64,000 nt of DNA from Onchocerca lupi (taxonomy: Eukaryota > Nematoda > Chromadorea > Rhabditida > Onchocercidae). Each line of letters opens with the position of its first letter. Position 1 is the stretch's first letter. Location of the stretch: assembly GCA_028564675.1 (NCBI GenBank), contig JAOVVO010000023.1:215171-279170 (forward strand), given 5' to 3'. Below are positions 12,801-26,000 of the stretch, one piece after another. The notes under the pieces were generated by a model that was given only the letters and a program-made list of their open reading frames with translations, made no database searches and was not told where the DNA came from. Made by a program: the position numbers and the translations under genes.

Positions 12801-15090
12801 GAGTGCTTTGAGAAATAATCGATTTTTACGGGTCAAAAATAATTCCAATAATTTCCGCAATTATTAAAATTACAACTTTTCACATCATTAAACATAGCTA
12901 ATCAAGCTTAATTTCTCATTTAATTTAAGTTCTTTTATTAACTCTAATTTTTAAGGATGGAAATTGTTTGTTTTTTTCCCCTCCCTCTCCCCCGCCCCCT
13001 ATTAACATTCAATTTCTTCTTTTTTGATTCACATTGAATGATACCGATTAATTACATTTTATTTAGATTTTTTTTTCCGTTTTAAAAAAAAGTTTTGAAT
13101 TAATTTTTTGAAAATTTAATTTCCCATTCATGCTGTATAAATTATTCAAATTTTTCTTCCATAATCATTTAAAAAAAAAAGACAAAAGACAATAAAAAAA
13201 AAACAAATGTATTGAATTTACAGTTGCATTTCAGTATTTTTAATATGTGCGATGACGATAATAACTTTTTTATAAATAATTTTGGCGAAATGTTGAGTTT
13301 TTGAAAAATTTTTGTTTATTTTTTATTTTTTATTTTTCAAGTAGGGAAGCATCATCGAATCCAAAATTTCTGAACATCATTTGGTAAAGAATAAAAGAGC
13401 AAAAAATAGAAACATATCATATTTTAAAGTTTATTTTCTGAAATTACTATATACATTATATATATATATATATTTGTTTATTTTATTCTTTTAAGAAAAA
13501 AAAGATGAAAATGAAAAGTTGTTAGGCTTTAAATTTGTTATTTTAAATGTCAATATTCCTTGGCTCTTCCGCTATTTTGTTTAAATGGACAATTTAGTTT
13601 TTTTCTTTTTTTTTTTTTTTTTTTTTTGTCCAAAAAATATAATTCACTTTCGATTTGATTTGCATTATTTTTTTTTTTTTCTTTAATAATATTATGAATT
13701 GAAGAAAAAAAAAATCATTTTTTTTCCTATTTCTAATAATATATTAAAAATTTTCACTCAATAAATTCTATCAATATTATCATCATTTGCAAGATATATT
13801 AATTTGTTTTTGTAATAATTATTAAAAAATATATTTGCATTATAATTTCTATATATTGCAATCTACATAGCAATTTTTTCTATCAAAATAAAATATTTTT
13901 ATTGAAATAATCATAATTGTTGCAGAATATATTGTAACTGATATTTTTGTTTATAAAAAGGAAAAAAAAAATTAGCTATGCTGCAATTTTTTTTTTTTAT
14001 TATAATCATATGAAATTTCATTTTCTTTTTAAATTGAATCATTCAAAAATTTCTCGAATTTATTAAATTTAAGCTCAAAAAAGCCTTTTTTGATCCTAAT
14101 TTTTTCATATCTTACTGAATAGTAAAATTTGATAGTACTGACGAACAAATTTGTCTTTTCGTTTTTTTCTTTTTTTTTTTTTCATAATATTAAGAAAAGG
14201 AAAACAGGCCCTTTTTCTTTTTTTTTTTTTTAACATAATTTGTAAAATTCATAGACTTCATCATTTTCTTCACATTTTCATGCTTTAGCTATTATAATTC
14301 ATAGTACAAAATACAAGAATTTCTCCAAAAATGATATTTATCCTAAAAAACAAAAAAAAAAAAGAAAAAAAAGAGAAGAATTTAATTTTACATATAAAAT
14401 TTGTGAAATGCTGATGATTACAACGAGAAAAAAAAAAGTAGCTGCAATCTAATTCGTGTAATGCCTCAGCCAATTTAAAAAATTAATTCAAAATTAGTTC
14501 GATATACGTAATAAATTTTAAGAAATGAAATTTTAAAACGGAATATAAACAACTCGAGAAGTAATATGTTGAAAAATATGCATAAATGCTTGAAGATTTC
14601 AGAGATTGTTCAATCAATAAACAATCGTACAACTGTCTATAACAACATATCATTTATAGCCTCGTTGACAGTAACATAAGTTAATTAGAATAATTGAATT
14701 AATGAAGTGCTATCAGTTATTTATGCTATCAAATGAGATAAGATTGATAAGAATGACATAAGCTTATATTAGGCAATGATTTTTTCTTTCAAATGGACAT
14801 GATAAACGTATGCGTAAATCTGGATAACATAATTAATGAACTTAGCATTATCAGTCATATTGTTGGAATCTATATTTCGTTGAAAATTCCATAAATATCA
14901 AATGATTCTTTCTGATAATGCAGATATTGAAATGATAAATCATTGCCTGATTAAGCTTAAAAATCGAATCTTATTGTCACATAAATAGTATTCATCATGA
15001 GTAGTATCAAGTCAAATGTAATATTTTTTCTAATCTTATTATATCAAAAGCATGATAATATATGATTATTGCATGATATTTTGCAAAAAT

Positions 15091-15715
15091 AACATGCAAT
15101 CAAATATTTGATAAGCTAATTTAGATAAAGGATGAATAATCATTGTATTGATTGATAAGATGAAAAAATGCCTAGTATGATATTTAAATCATATGATTGA
15201 TCAAATGATTGAAAAAGATCATTTGAATTGATTAATAAATGTATCTGTAATTTTTGCACGATCAATTAGATAGATTTAAAATTTTTGCAAAATTAAATAA
15301 AATGCCATGCATTTTATTTTTATTTTTTTTTTCCCCCGTTTATTATTTTAATAGTCATAAAAGTAGGAAATTAATGATTTGTAGCATAATTAACATTTGA
15401 TCGATATGTTTATAGTGTAAATAACATGTTTATAGTATAAATAACATGGTAATCAAATATTTGATAAACTAGTTTGAATGGAGGAAGAGTAAACATTGTG
15501 ATGAAATAGTGCCTAACTAATTATTGCAAAAATATTTATACAATCATCAAAACGATTATTTGCATTAAATCAATCAATAAATATATCGACAATTCTGCAA
15601 GGTCAACTTCATCTATTTACATCTTTCGTTGCAAGATTAGAAAAATGGCATGCACTTTATTATTTTTCTTTTTTTAAATGCTATTTTAACATCATGCAAA
15701 TTGAAAATTAATTAT
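15091..15715. repeat. Diverged tandem segmental duplication (about 280 bp units)
   Basis: The unit from about 15091 to 15340 and the unit from about 15443 to 15715 share an ordered series of matching blocks. These are AATCAAATATTTGATAA, GATGAAA..TGCCTA, CAATAAAT, a TTGCA(C/A)G.TCAA block, and an AAAATG(C/G)CATGCA(T/C)TTTAT block before a T-rich tract. Copies differ by substitutions and indels, so this is old. A smaller 20-bp tandem pair lies between them at 15406-15445. Confidence 0.65.
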
Positions 15716-15944
15716 TAAAGAGAAAAAAAAAAGCGAAAAAAAAAAGCGAAAAAAAAGGAGGATGGGAGACGATTCAACAAAATTCATCAAGATAAAAGAA
15801 GAGAAACAAGAATGAAAAAAAAACTTTCGAGGCAAAGAGACACTCACTCTTTTTTAAGGAATAATTTTTGAAAGCAATAAAAGGAAGAAATTAGATAGCA
15901 AAATATTTCTAAATTTTCCTACTCTTTCATTTATCTAATTTTCT

Positions 15945-15946
<2 letters not shown>

Positions 15947-15984
<38 letters not shown>
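15947..15984. repeat. Poly-T tract (38 T)
   Basis: Uninterrupted run of T in the gene-free tract; could be the decayed tail of a minus-strand retrocopy or simple slippage. Confidence 0.95.
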
Positions 15985-15988
<4 letters not shown>

Positions 15989-16647
15989 AAAATTATCAAT
16001 AATTACGAAACAATCTATAAATGCCTAATATTCAATGCAATTAATGCAATATAAATTCATTTCATTGTCAATATTATCAACAACATCGACGATTTAATCA
16101 ATTATTACAATGAGATCTTTGAAATTTTATTTAAATATTTAATCGTATTATTTTGAAATAATTTAATAGAATTGAAGCATTACAATCTAAGTATTCTGAA
16201 AACTTTAAATCATTCGAAAAATTTAGATAAATTAGCGCATTTGAGCAAAATAAATTAGAATTAGGATTATTTGTATGGTAAATTTCTAATAGAGTATTAT
16301 TAGAGCTTTAGAAATTGATAAAAATTGACTATTAATTAATTATATTACAATTTCATATCAATCATACTACGTATAAAGCAAAATTTAATTTTCTATCTTT
16401 CAAAAATAGTAATAAAACATTTCTTGGCTATCAATTTTTCAATTTCATATGCTAATTATATATCAAATTTAATAATTCAAACAAGAATAGGAAATATCGA
16501 AACTTGGTCAAAAATTATACAGACAAAATGTAATTAAACAGCTTTTTTTTTGAGGAATAGTTTAAATACTCACATTTTAACATTATCGACAACTCACTGT
16601 TACCAAAAGGTTCATAATCAAGATCTTTTGATGCAGAGGGAATAATT

Positions 16648-16650
<3 letters not shown>

Positions 16651-16691
<41 letters not shown>
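16651..16691. repeat. Poly-A tract (41 A)
   Basis: Uninterrupted run of A, the longest homopolymer in the window. The sequence between it and the poly-T tract at 15947 is about 670 bp and shows no recognisable element. Confidence 0.95.
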
Positions 16692-16693
<2 letters not shown>

Positions 16694-19619
16694 AAAACTT
16701 GTAAAAAACGGAGTACTAGAAAATTGAGTTTAAGATCTGTGCTCAGTTAAAAAACTAAATATATAAATAATTGGGAACTCATATATATTTAAAATGTTCG
16801 ATTTAAATTAAATATATAATTGAATTTTAATTTATATATATATATATATTGTAATTGGAAAGATCTGCTACTATAATGTGATGCTTAAAATGCAAAAGTT
16901 GTCTAAAATATGACTTTTGAAAGAGCGATATTAATAACAAGCAAATTGATGATTGATTTTGAATTTAATAATAATCATTGATAGATCAAATAAGAAGGAA
17001 AATAATTCATCTCCTATGGCTGAATGGAAATGAATGAGTTTTAAATAAATAAAGCTTTGGAGTAAGAAGTTTATTTGCTCTAGAATGTTTCATTTTACTC
17101 TTCAAAGAAGAGTGAATGTTTACTTTTATTAACTCATCAACAAAATACCTTTACCCCAAAAGCTTTATTGATTTTAATAAATAAGAAGAGAATTTCAAAT
17201 ATCACTTAAAATGTTTTAATGATCAAAAAATTTATTAAATACCTAATTTTGATAAATGATAGGATAAAATATACTAATTTGCTATGTGTAATTAAATCTT
17301 AATAATTTGCATAAATAATTTTTGCAAATTAATAGATAATTAATAGACGCCATTTATTCTTACTATTATCATACATTTAAAATTTAAGGAATAAATTAAA
17401 ATTATTTTTATACTTTTTTTTTTTTACTTTATTTCCTTTCCCTCGCCATTTTTCCGTATTGTTTGAACGGAAACGAATAGCACAAATAATCTATTCATGT
17501 CTTTCGTTTCACCCAAACATGAAAATCGATTAGATATGGCCGAAAAAATCGGATGAAATAAAATAATACAAAAATTTGAAGTAAATAGTATTTGTTGGCA
17601 AGAAGTAAAATGAGAATAAGAATAAATTGTTTCCTGAAATTAAAAAAAAAAAAAAAAAAGAAGAAAAAAGAAGTAGAAAAAAAAAATGGAAAACTAAAAA
17701 TCTTTTTTTTACAAGGATAAGTAAGGAAGAAGTAAAGGGATAACAAGAAAAAATAGATTTAAATAACACTAATTGAATTATTGTCGTTGTTATTATTGTC
17801 GTTGTTATTGTTGTGGTTGTTGTTGTTATTGATATTATTTAGTCTTATTTTTTTTTTTTGTTTTGAAAAGTTTTAAATGAAATGAATTTAAAAATGTTGC
17901 AATAATGAAGAATCAAATTGCAATTAATATTTCTAGCAAAATTAAATAGCATTAGCAATCGCTATTATCAACGTTACGGAAATTAAATCATTGAAATTAA
18001 AATGAGATAATAAGAATAGATTTATTTAGCCTCTTTCAATTATAGCAATTATATTATTAATAATTTTAAGTATTTTATTTTTCATTTATTAGGAGTTTTT
18101 TCATTTATTTATTTAAATTATTTTTCATTTATTAATTGAATTACATGAAATGAGCAATGAATCTTTTATAATAATGCATTGATTAAAAAAAGTTAAAATT
18201 TGTTTTGTATTTAAAGAATTTGCTACCAATATTAAATGAATATTGAATGATTAAAAAGAATTTATGAAAATATAGAAAATGATCAAAATGTCTAGAAGGG
18301 AAAATGTGAAGCAAGGATGGAACGACAACAAAAAGATGGCAGGATTAAAATTAGAAGTTGGAAGTAACGAAAAAAAATACAACGAAAATTTTCAATCAAT
18401 TTTTCCAAATATCTTAATTATTGTTCATATATAAACAAGAAAGGAAAAAAAGAAGGAGAAAAGAAAAATTAATTCAAATAATCAAATATTCATAACAATA
18501 AATTTGTAGCATTCTTATCATTGCATATATTGTTATATTTAAATTAGTATTTGTTAATAACTTGCCTTGTTTTTTTCTGTATTTTCAGTCGAATGCTTCT
18601 TTCTAAAATTAATTTTAAGGATTCATTAAAATATTTCAGAAGTGTGATATCAAATTTCGGAATATCAAATAGACAAAAAAAAAAAAAAAGAAAAGAAAGG
18701 AAAAAATTCTGGGCAATTTGCAAGCGTTATGAATTATGAGAAATTATGAGGACAGACAGTGAAAGAATTTAAGAATACTAAAAATAAAAAATGAAAACAA
18801 TGAAAACGAAGTTATGAATTACTTTAATGGTATATTTTGTGAAATATTAGCAATTTGGAATTTTAAATTTTCGTCTAAAATAAAATAAATAACTTATTTG
18901 GCCTTCTAGTCTTACATATCAACCATTTTAATTTTTCCATTTTTTGTGCTATATTGATTAGAATTATTTTTCTTTTTTAAATATTATCTTGGTTAAATTA
19001 AATTTTTACAGTCATATTTTTAGAATGACAAATATTTGAATATTTGAATGGAAATTGATGGAAAAATAAATTGAAATTTATATTATTTATGATCTAATAA
19101 ACGAATGCATCTAAAATATGAGAATTTATTTGACTGGAATAATTTTGAATTTAGGAAATGAAGGATGACGATTATTTATCAAGTTGTTTGCTTCACATGA
19201 AGGACTTAACGAATAAAGTAGCGAAGCAACTAAAAGCAAGATTGTTATAAATAACCGAAACCGATATAAAGCAATCCGTTTCCGGAAGTAAATGCTTTTC
19301 TCGCTTTTCTCAACCGGAAATCATAGCTTTTCATTAGAATGCTTCCTTTTACCGCTTCATGCCTATATTCATTTGTATATGTATATCTCTATTTATATCA
19401 ATTTATCCATCCGAAATTTTTATTCATTACAACTGGATGAAATAAGATATGTATACAATATTAGGTTAAAAATATCAATTAAGCTTATTTTAGACAGTCT
19501 TTTTTTTTTTTTTTTTTTTTTATAAATGATAAAGAGAAAGGGGAAGGAAGTAAGAAGTTAAAACGGAAAAACATAAAAGAAATGATAAATGAAGATAAAA
19601 AGACAGAAAACGGATAGCA

Positions 19620-19692
19620 TATTATCAATTTATATCTTATCATATCATTTATATCTTTATATCTTATCATTCATATTTCTATATCTTATCAT
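19620..19692. repeat. TATATCTTATCAT-type short repeats
   Basis: TATATCTTATCAT recurs about three times in 70 bases with partial copies between. It is low-complexity local duplication. Confidence 0.6.
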
Positions 19693-22107
19693 TTGATTGT
19701 CTAAAATGAATCATCCAAAAATTTATTTCCATCTTAATGATAGCATGAAATTTATCTCGATCTGATTAGCTTGAATATTGGAAAGGGAATAATTGTAAAA
19801 GAATAGTAATAGTTAACTAAATCAATTCCAATAAACATATTTCAAAATAAGATATCAATTTAATGATAATAAACTGATCTTATCCAACACACTAATTCTA
19901 TCCATCAGACATGGAGTTTTATATCAGTAATATGAGATTCGAAATGAAATGACAAAAATATATTCCTAATTATTCATCAGAAGAAAGGAACAAATAGTCC
20001 AACATATATGTAATAAACTATTGATACGATAATATATTTCAATAATAAGCAAAATGGAAAGTTAGTTTTGAATAAATTCATAAATTATTCTTGGAAATAT
20101 GAAAATGATGAAATTAGCTAGAACATAATGCATTTGGATGTAAGCAGTCGAAATGTAAATTTTATAAAATCTAATAATAGTAAATGTATTAAAGCGAGAA
20201 AAGGCAATGAGAAAATAAAAATCGTACGATATGTAAGCTATCATGAAAAACTATACTGATTTTAAAAATTAGCAAAAAATAAGAGAAGAAAAAAAAAAGA
20301 AGCTTTTTCTCCTTTAATATATTTTTCAAAAATAAAAATACTTAAGAATAGTACTTTCTATTAAGATTAAAAAAAAAAACAAATTTGTTTTCTTTTTTTT
20401 TTTTTTTATGTATATATATATAAAAAGAAATAAATTTTGAAGAAGTTGTTAAAATTTTTTCTTCACATATCTACCTTTCTTATCTTTCTTACTTTAATTT
20501 TTTCTTATTTTTTTTTTTCAAGTCTTGTTTTAATTTCTTTAACTAATCTTAATACAAAATTTGATTCGTTCCTCCTTTGCCAATGAATGAATCGAAATGG
20601 ATAATTTAATTTTAAATTGAAGTTGTGAAAAAAAAAAACTTAAGAAAAATTCTGGAATACTTTCGCAATTCTTTTTTTTTTTGGAGACGAAAGTTCAAAA
20701 GAAAGAATTGACTTAGTCATTTAGTGCTCTACTTTGTGCATTATTTTGAACGGAAATCTCGGAAAGTAGTTGATTATTTCTTTTATCTACTGATTGAATT
20801 ACTGAAGATTTGGATTAATTCATTTCTTCGCCCTTTTTTTATCCATAAACAGGATGAGTGTTTGTTTGAAGTTTGGATCATTTGATTGTCTTTATCGACA
20901 CTTCTCATTACTATCATTTTTTTTCTCAGCTTTTCATGATTTTGAATTGATAAATCGTCAAAATTTTGATTAATGCTTGCTGGAAAGTAAAAGTCTAAAG
21001 CAGTTTAGGTAACAAACATACAAATCAAAAAAAAAAAAAAAAAAAGGATCAAAATGGATCATTGAATAAATGAGAAATGGATTGAGAAAAACATGTTAAA
21101 TTGCTAAATATTTTGCGAGAAATATGGCTTTATCCGACATATGAAATAAAATCAAGTATCGATCACTGTTCTAGATATTATAGCATTATAGTTCTAATTT
21201 AGATTTTTCAATTTTAACAGTCAAATATCGATTTAGACTTTTTTCAATTCTGGAATTGATATAAACAACAAAATTGAAGTATGTCCTGTAATACTTTACT
21301 TTTAGGCATCATCCATTCCAATTTTTGAAACTATATATATATACTTTTCAAGGTATTTACATCATTTCAAATATATATATATAGAAATGTCACTTATATT
21401 TCAAGTTCACAAAATATTCAAAATTTCCGAAATTTTAATAAGAAAGTCCACAAATGTCTAATAATTAACGTTAACGATTAATACTGTAGATTTTATTTAA
21501 GAAGAAAAGGGAAAAGATTAAAATAAGTCCGTGAACTTCTATGTTTTGCATAAAACACAAATTTTAAATCGAAAATTAATATACAGAATAATATATGTCC
21601 TGTTCGCGGAACATTGCGTATCTTAATTTTCATATTAAAGATTCTCTGTTTATAATAAGTGGTAATGAACGAAAAGAAAAGGAAGGTAAAGGAATTTAAT
21701 GACTCAAGAAATATTATATATAATTGAGGACAGAGATGTGAAAAGATCGATAACAGATTAAGTCCAAATTTCAAGCTATTCCTCAATCAATTCAGATGTC
21801 TGTTGAAAAATTAAGTTAGTAAGTTCGAATTGACTTTAAATCAAATTCATTAAATTCTGCCAATATGCGTCCTTAATTTCGGCAACAAATTATCCCATTA
21901 GGAATTTGACAAAAAATTTGAATTAAAATTTAAATCCTATTTGATCCTACGCTCCCTTTCAGCTATGCTTGCTTCCCTCTATGCCGATTGAGATTAAATT
22001 CAAGCTTCAGCTTCAGACTAAAAGTTACATCAATTTGAAATTTGGATTCCAAGCAACTTCCAGAAGCTTGAAGCAGAAATCAAGCATAAACCTTTCCTTC
22101 AATTTCA

Positions 22108-22139
22108 ATCCCGACTCGATTCTATCCCGACTCAATTCT
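22108..22139. repeat. 16-bp perfect-period tandem pair
   Basis: ATCCCGACTCGATTCT at 22108-22123 is followed directly by ATCCCGACTCAATTCT at 22124-22139 (one mismatch). The pair lies in a block (21800-22260) that is visibly richer in C and G than its surroundings. Confidence 0.85.
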
Positions 22140-23012
22140 AAATTCCAAACCGATTGCTTACGGAATTGCTATTTTGCAACATCAATTTCACAGACCGTTT
22201 CATGTAACACACTTGCAACCATTCGGCTTCTCTGATAACCTTTCAACTGTACTCTGTCGGATCCCTTTTAATTACCATATTGTCTGCTGGGTTTTTTTTT
22301 CTTTCTTTTTTCGTCGTTACTATAATTGATTGTATTATCATTGGTTATCAATTTTTTGTTACCTTGTCATTCTAATATTTCCAGTCTTTTTGGCTTTGAT
22401 ATCCGCAGAAATTTGCGATTATTATTGTGTAATTATGTTAGCAATTGTTATCAGCTATTGATAACAGTAGCATTGCAAAATTATAAATGAAGTATTCAGA
22501 ATAGTGTATAATTCCTGAAGAAGAGAGAATAGCTAATCACTTTGAATTACCAATAGCTTCCTTTGTTATAATTTCTCGTAGTGAAATGTATGGATAAAAT
22601 TCTGAAGTTGCTGAAAGTGAAAACATTTTAATAAGGATGAAATTAGTACCCGATCATAAAATGTGGACTCGAGTTTAAATTTCAACTTTAAATGAACAGA
22701 ATTTATATTAGTAAGATATTCAGCTATTCTTCTTCGCCACTTGTGCAAGATATAGAAATAAGGATTTGAAGTGCTTCGGAACATACTAAGATACGCAAGA
22801 TATCTATACTGGGTTATAATAGTTGCTGATTATCAATTAGAGAGTCAGAAATCTAGAAGAATTTTATATTGTTAATTTTCTTCGCTTTTTAAATAAGCCT
22901 TGCAAATTGTTATGTATAATAGATCAGTAGATGAGTACTTCATTGAATGAGTATCAGTGATCATTATCAAGCGTTTCGGAATTGTTAGAGTTAGTTGTTA
23001 TCACGTTATTTT

Positions 23013-23027
23013 TGATAAATTTTTTAG
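23013..23027 (+). promoter_or_regulatory. Probable trans-splice (spliced-leader) acceptor of SF3A1
   Basis: The T-rich stretch ending TTTTTTAG at 23027 lies 22 bases before the SF3A1 ATG at 23050, in the position expected for spliced-leader addition. No upstream exon is evident. An intron behind a non-coding first exon is the alternative. Confidence 0.5.
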
Positions 23028-23049
23028 TATCAAATTAAGTTCCAATAAA

Positions 23050-26000
23050 ATGCCACCGATGCCACCTGTTGTAATGGTTTCGAGTCGCGAGGAAGATTCT
23101 GTGAATGCCGAACCATCGATGAGCGGCCGACAAGTTATCGGGATTATTTATCCTCCACCAGATATTAGAAGTCGGTTTCATTTTCAGCTTATGATGCTTT
23201 TATTTATTTGAGGTCAAAAATCATTTATCAGTACTTTTCATTACTTCACTATGTCATCAAATATGCAGCAAAGCATATTATTTCTTTCGCAATATATATT
23301 AATCGAAATTTATCGTGATCGATACTATTCTCACATTTTCCTCACAACTGAACTTGTAATGTTCAGTGATAGCTGCTAACAAAAATGAAATTTCTTTTTT
23401 CTTTTAGCAATTGTCGACAAAACAGCAGCATTTGTTGCCAGAAATGGAATTGATTTTGAGAACAAAATTCGAGAAAAAGAAGCAGCTAATCCACGATTCA
23501 GCTTTCTGAGTGCAACGGATCCATACAATGCTTACTATCAACACAAAGTTGTGGAATTTCGAGATGGGAAAGCAACTGAACCGTCTGTACCAGTAAGTTT
23601 CACACTTCATTCTCAATTTCAAACTTTGAAATTTGAAATTACAACATTTTGAAAACTTTGAAATGGAATAATATAACGAAATCAATAGAGAAATTCAGCG
23701 GATGGAATAGTGAAAGTAATGTATTGGTTGTAATATAACAATAAACTATAAAAAATCATTTAGCAGACGATAAAAATAAATTTTTCTTGATATATCAAAT
23801 TACACTGAACAAATTATTTTGCGATATACATATAAATTATGTAAAAATTTATTATAGCATAACCAATTCTTTTTTGTAATTTATTTCTAATTATATTTCG
23901 TTGACCACATAATGTTCATGATTTTATATTTGAATTATATTTAGCGACCACAGATACCAGAAGCAGTGAAGGAACATGTGAAACAAGTAGAGTTTGTACC
24001 CGAAAATCCTCCACCTCCATTCGAATTTGATGCTGATCCAGCTACAATAAATGCATTTGATTTGTATGTTTAGTTTTAATTCCACAGAAAATTTGTAAAA
24101 AGTTAAGAAATTTGAAAAGATCTATGTGTATATTCCTTAGTATTTCTTTAGAAGTATTTCAGGGATTTGATCAAGTTAACAGCATTGTTTGTGGCACGTA
24201 ATGGACGACAGTTTCTGACTTCACTCATGAATCGTGAATCGAGAAACTATCAGTTTGATTTCTTGAAACCACAACATTCAAATTTCACCTATTTTACGAA
24301 GCTCGTAGAGCAGTATACGAAGGTATAGATACATATTGAAAATGAATTGTCATTTTAACATTTCACCAAAATTTGGATTTAATTATCTCGTTGAAGAATT
24401 ATTTGTCATGTATTTTAATTTAATCCTGGATTCTATTTAATCACTTTAAATAGTCCTTTAGCTCAAATGTAGTAACATTTATGATCATCTTTTGTTTTAC
24501 ACACATATATTAAACTAAAGTGAAAAGCGCTAATTTGAATTTATAGGTTAGGAGCAGCAGGAGAGAGAAAGATAAAAAGCAACAAATGATTGACTGTAAA
24601 TTTTATGATTTTTTATTTTTTTATTTTGTTCATTTTCAGATCATTGTTCCTGACAAAAATATTGTGGAAGATTTAAAAGCCGAAGAAGGTAATACAAAAA
24701 AGATTCTTGAAAATGTAAGATATCGAGTCGGCTGGGAAAAATATCAGCGAGCGCAGAAGGAGAAAGAAGATGCCGAGGTTAATTTGTTTCAGTTTCGTTC
24801 TTTGATTGGCACTTAATCTAGTTAACCAGTTAATATTAAATATTGGTTTTTTTCGTCTCCAGTAATATTCAGATTTATTCTTTCTACTATTTTAAAGTTA
24901 GAAGGGATATATTTTTTAATTTCCTGAACCAGAAGAGAATATCTAGAGGTAACGCATTATCAACGCACCTCCAAAGGTTAATGGAAGAATATATTTTATG
25001 CTTGAAATTTCCCATTTTCAGATTTGTAGTTGAGTTAACCCTAGTATTTGTATATCATTTAGTTCTTGTCATATATTCTTAGATTATTTTATATCATTAT
25101 ATTTTTTATTGACAGATTGAGAGAGAACGAATAGCTTATGCACAAATCGATTGGCATGATTTCGTTGTAGTTCAGACTGTCGATTTTCCTCTCAACGACA
25201 CAGGTGAACTTTGTTAACTTTTCAAATAAATTGTAAATCCAAGTCAGGACTTATCTGTCTTATTAAATTTTTTATGTTCCTAAGAATGAACCAGACTTGC
25301 TTCCACACTATTTGTATCCATTGTTAGCAAAGATTAATATTTCTCCTTCAAATTTTTTTTTCGAATTCACTGAAAAGTTTTTCAATGGAAAACTGAGGAG
25401 CAAAATTTTTTTCTTTATTTTTGCTGTCAAACAATTTTATGATTGTTCTCATTAATTAGAATTTCAGCAACCTTACCACCATTTTGTACACCCAAAGATG
25501 TTGGCGCAAGAATTTTGATGCAACAACGACAGGTAGACTAGTTTTTTTTTTCACTGATAAAGATTGCTCGAATTCCTTAATTACATTGATATCGTAACAG
25601 GTATTGCTAGAGATGCAGGTTGCAGTTTTTGCTGACCATTTGTTCTCTATGAATGAAGGATCTGTTCACTTTTTTTAAAGAACATTTAAGGGAACATCAT
25701 GCTTACATGAAACTGAAACATTGAGTTGGACAAGTCAATTTCAAACTGAACAAATTGTACATTTTCAGGAAGCAGCAGCGAAAGCAGCTGCAGAAGAAGC
25801 AGTAGAGATGGACGTTGAATCAGATTCTGATGAAGAACATCAGGAAATTCAGAATGAAGTAGGTTGTTTCAATATTAAAGTCGTTATCCTGTTTACTGTG
25901 TATATATTGATGCTATAGTGCTAACATTTTTTAAGGGATAAGAATATTCTCCTCATCCAGAACTGTTTTGTAAAAAAGTTTAAGATTCAAGTTTTGCGAT

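Larger units (their letters stand above)
6404..23012. other. 16.6-kb gene-free AT-rich tract
   Basis: No exon chain, RNA gene or transposon protein could be supported on either strand. Open frames here are short and built from A/T runs (poly-Lys, poly-Phe). The stretch holds many A or T runs, including 38 T at 15947-15984 and 41 A at 16651-16691. It also holds several local tandem repeats, a diverged segmental duplication (15091-15715), a C-rich island (12978-12999) and a slightly GC-richer block (21800-22260). It separates the 5' end of the minus-strand K2P gene from the 5' end of plus-strand SF3A1, so both promoters should lie in it. Confidence 0.6.

Noticed and set aside
17495..17769. Phe-rich minus-strand frames as membrane proteins
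   Set aside because: They are translations of poly-A/T tracts in low-complexity DNA.
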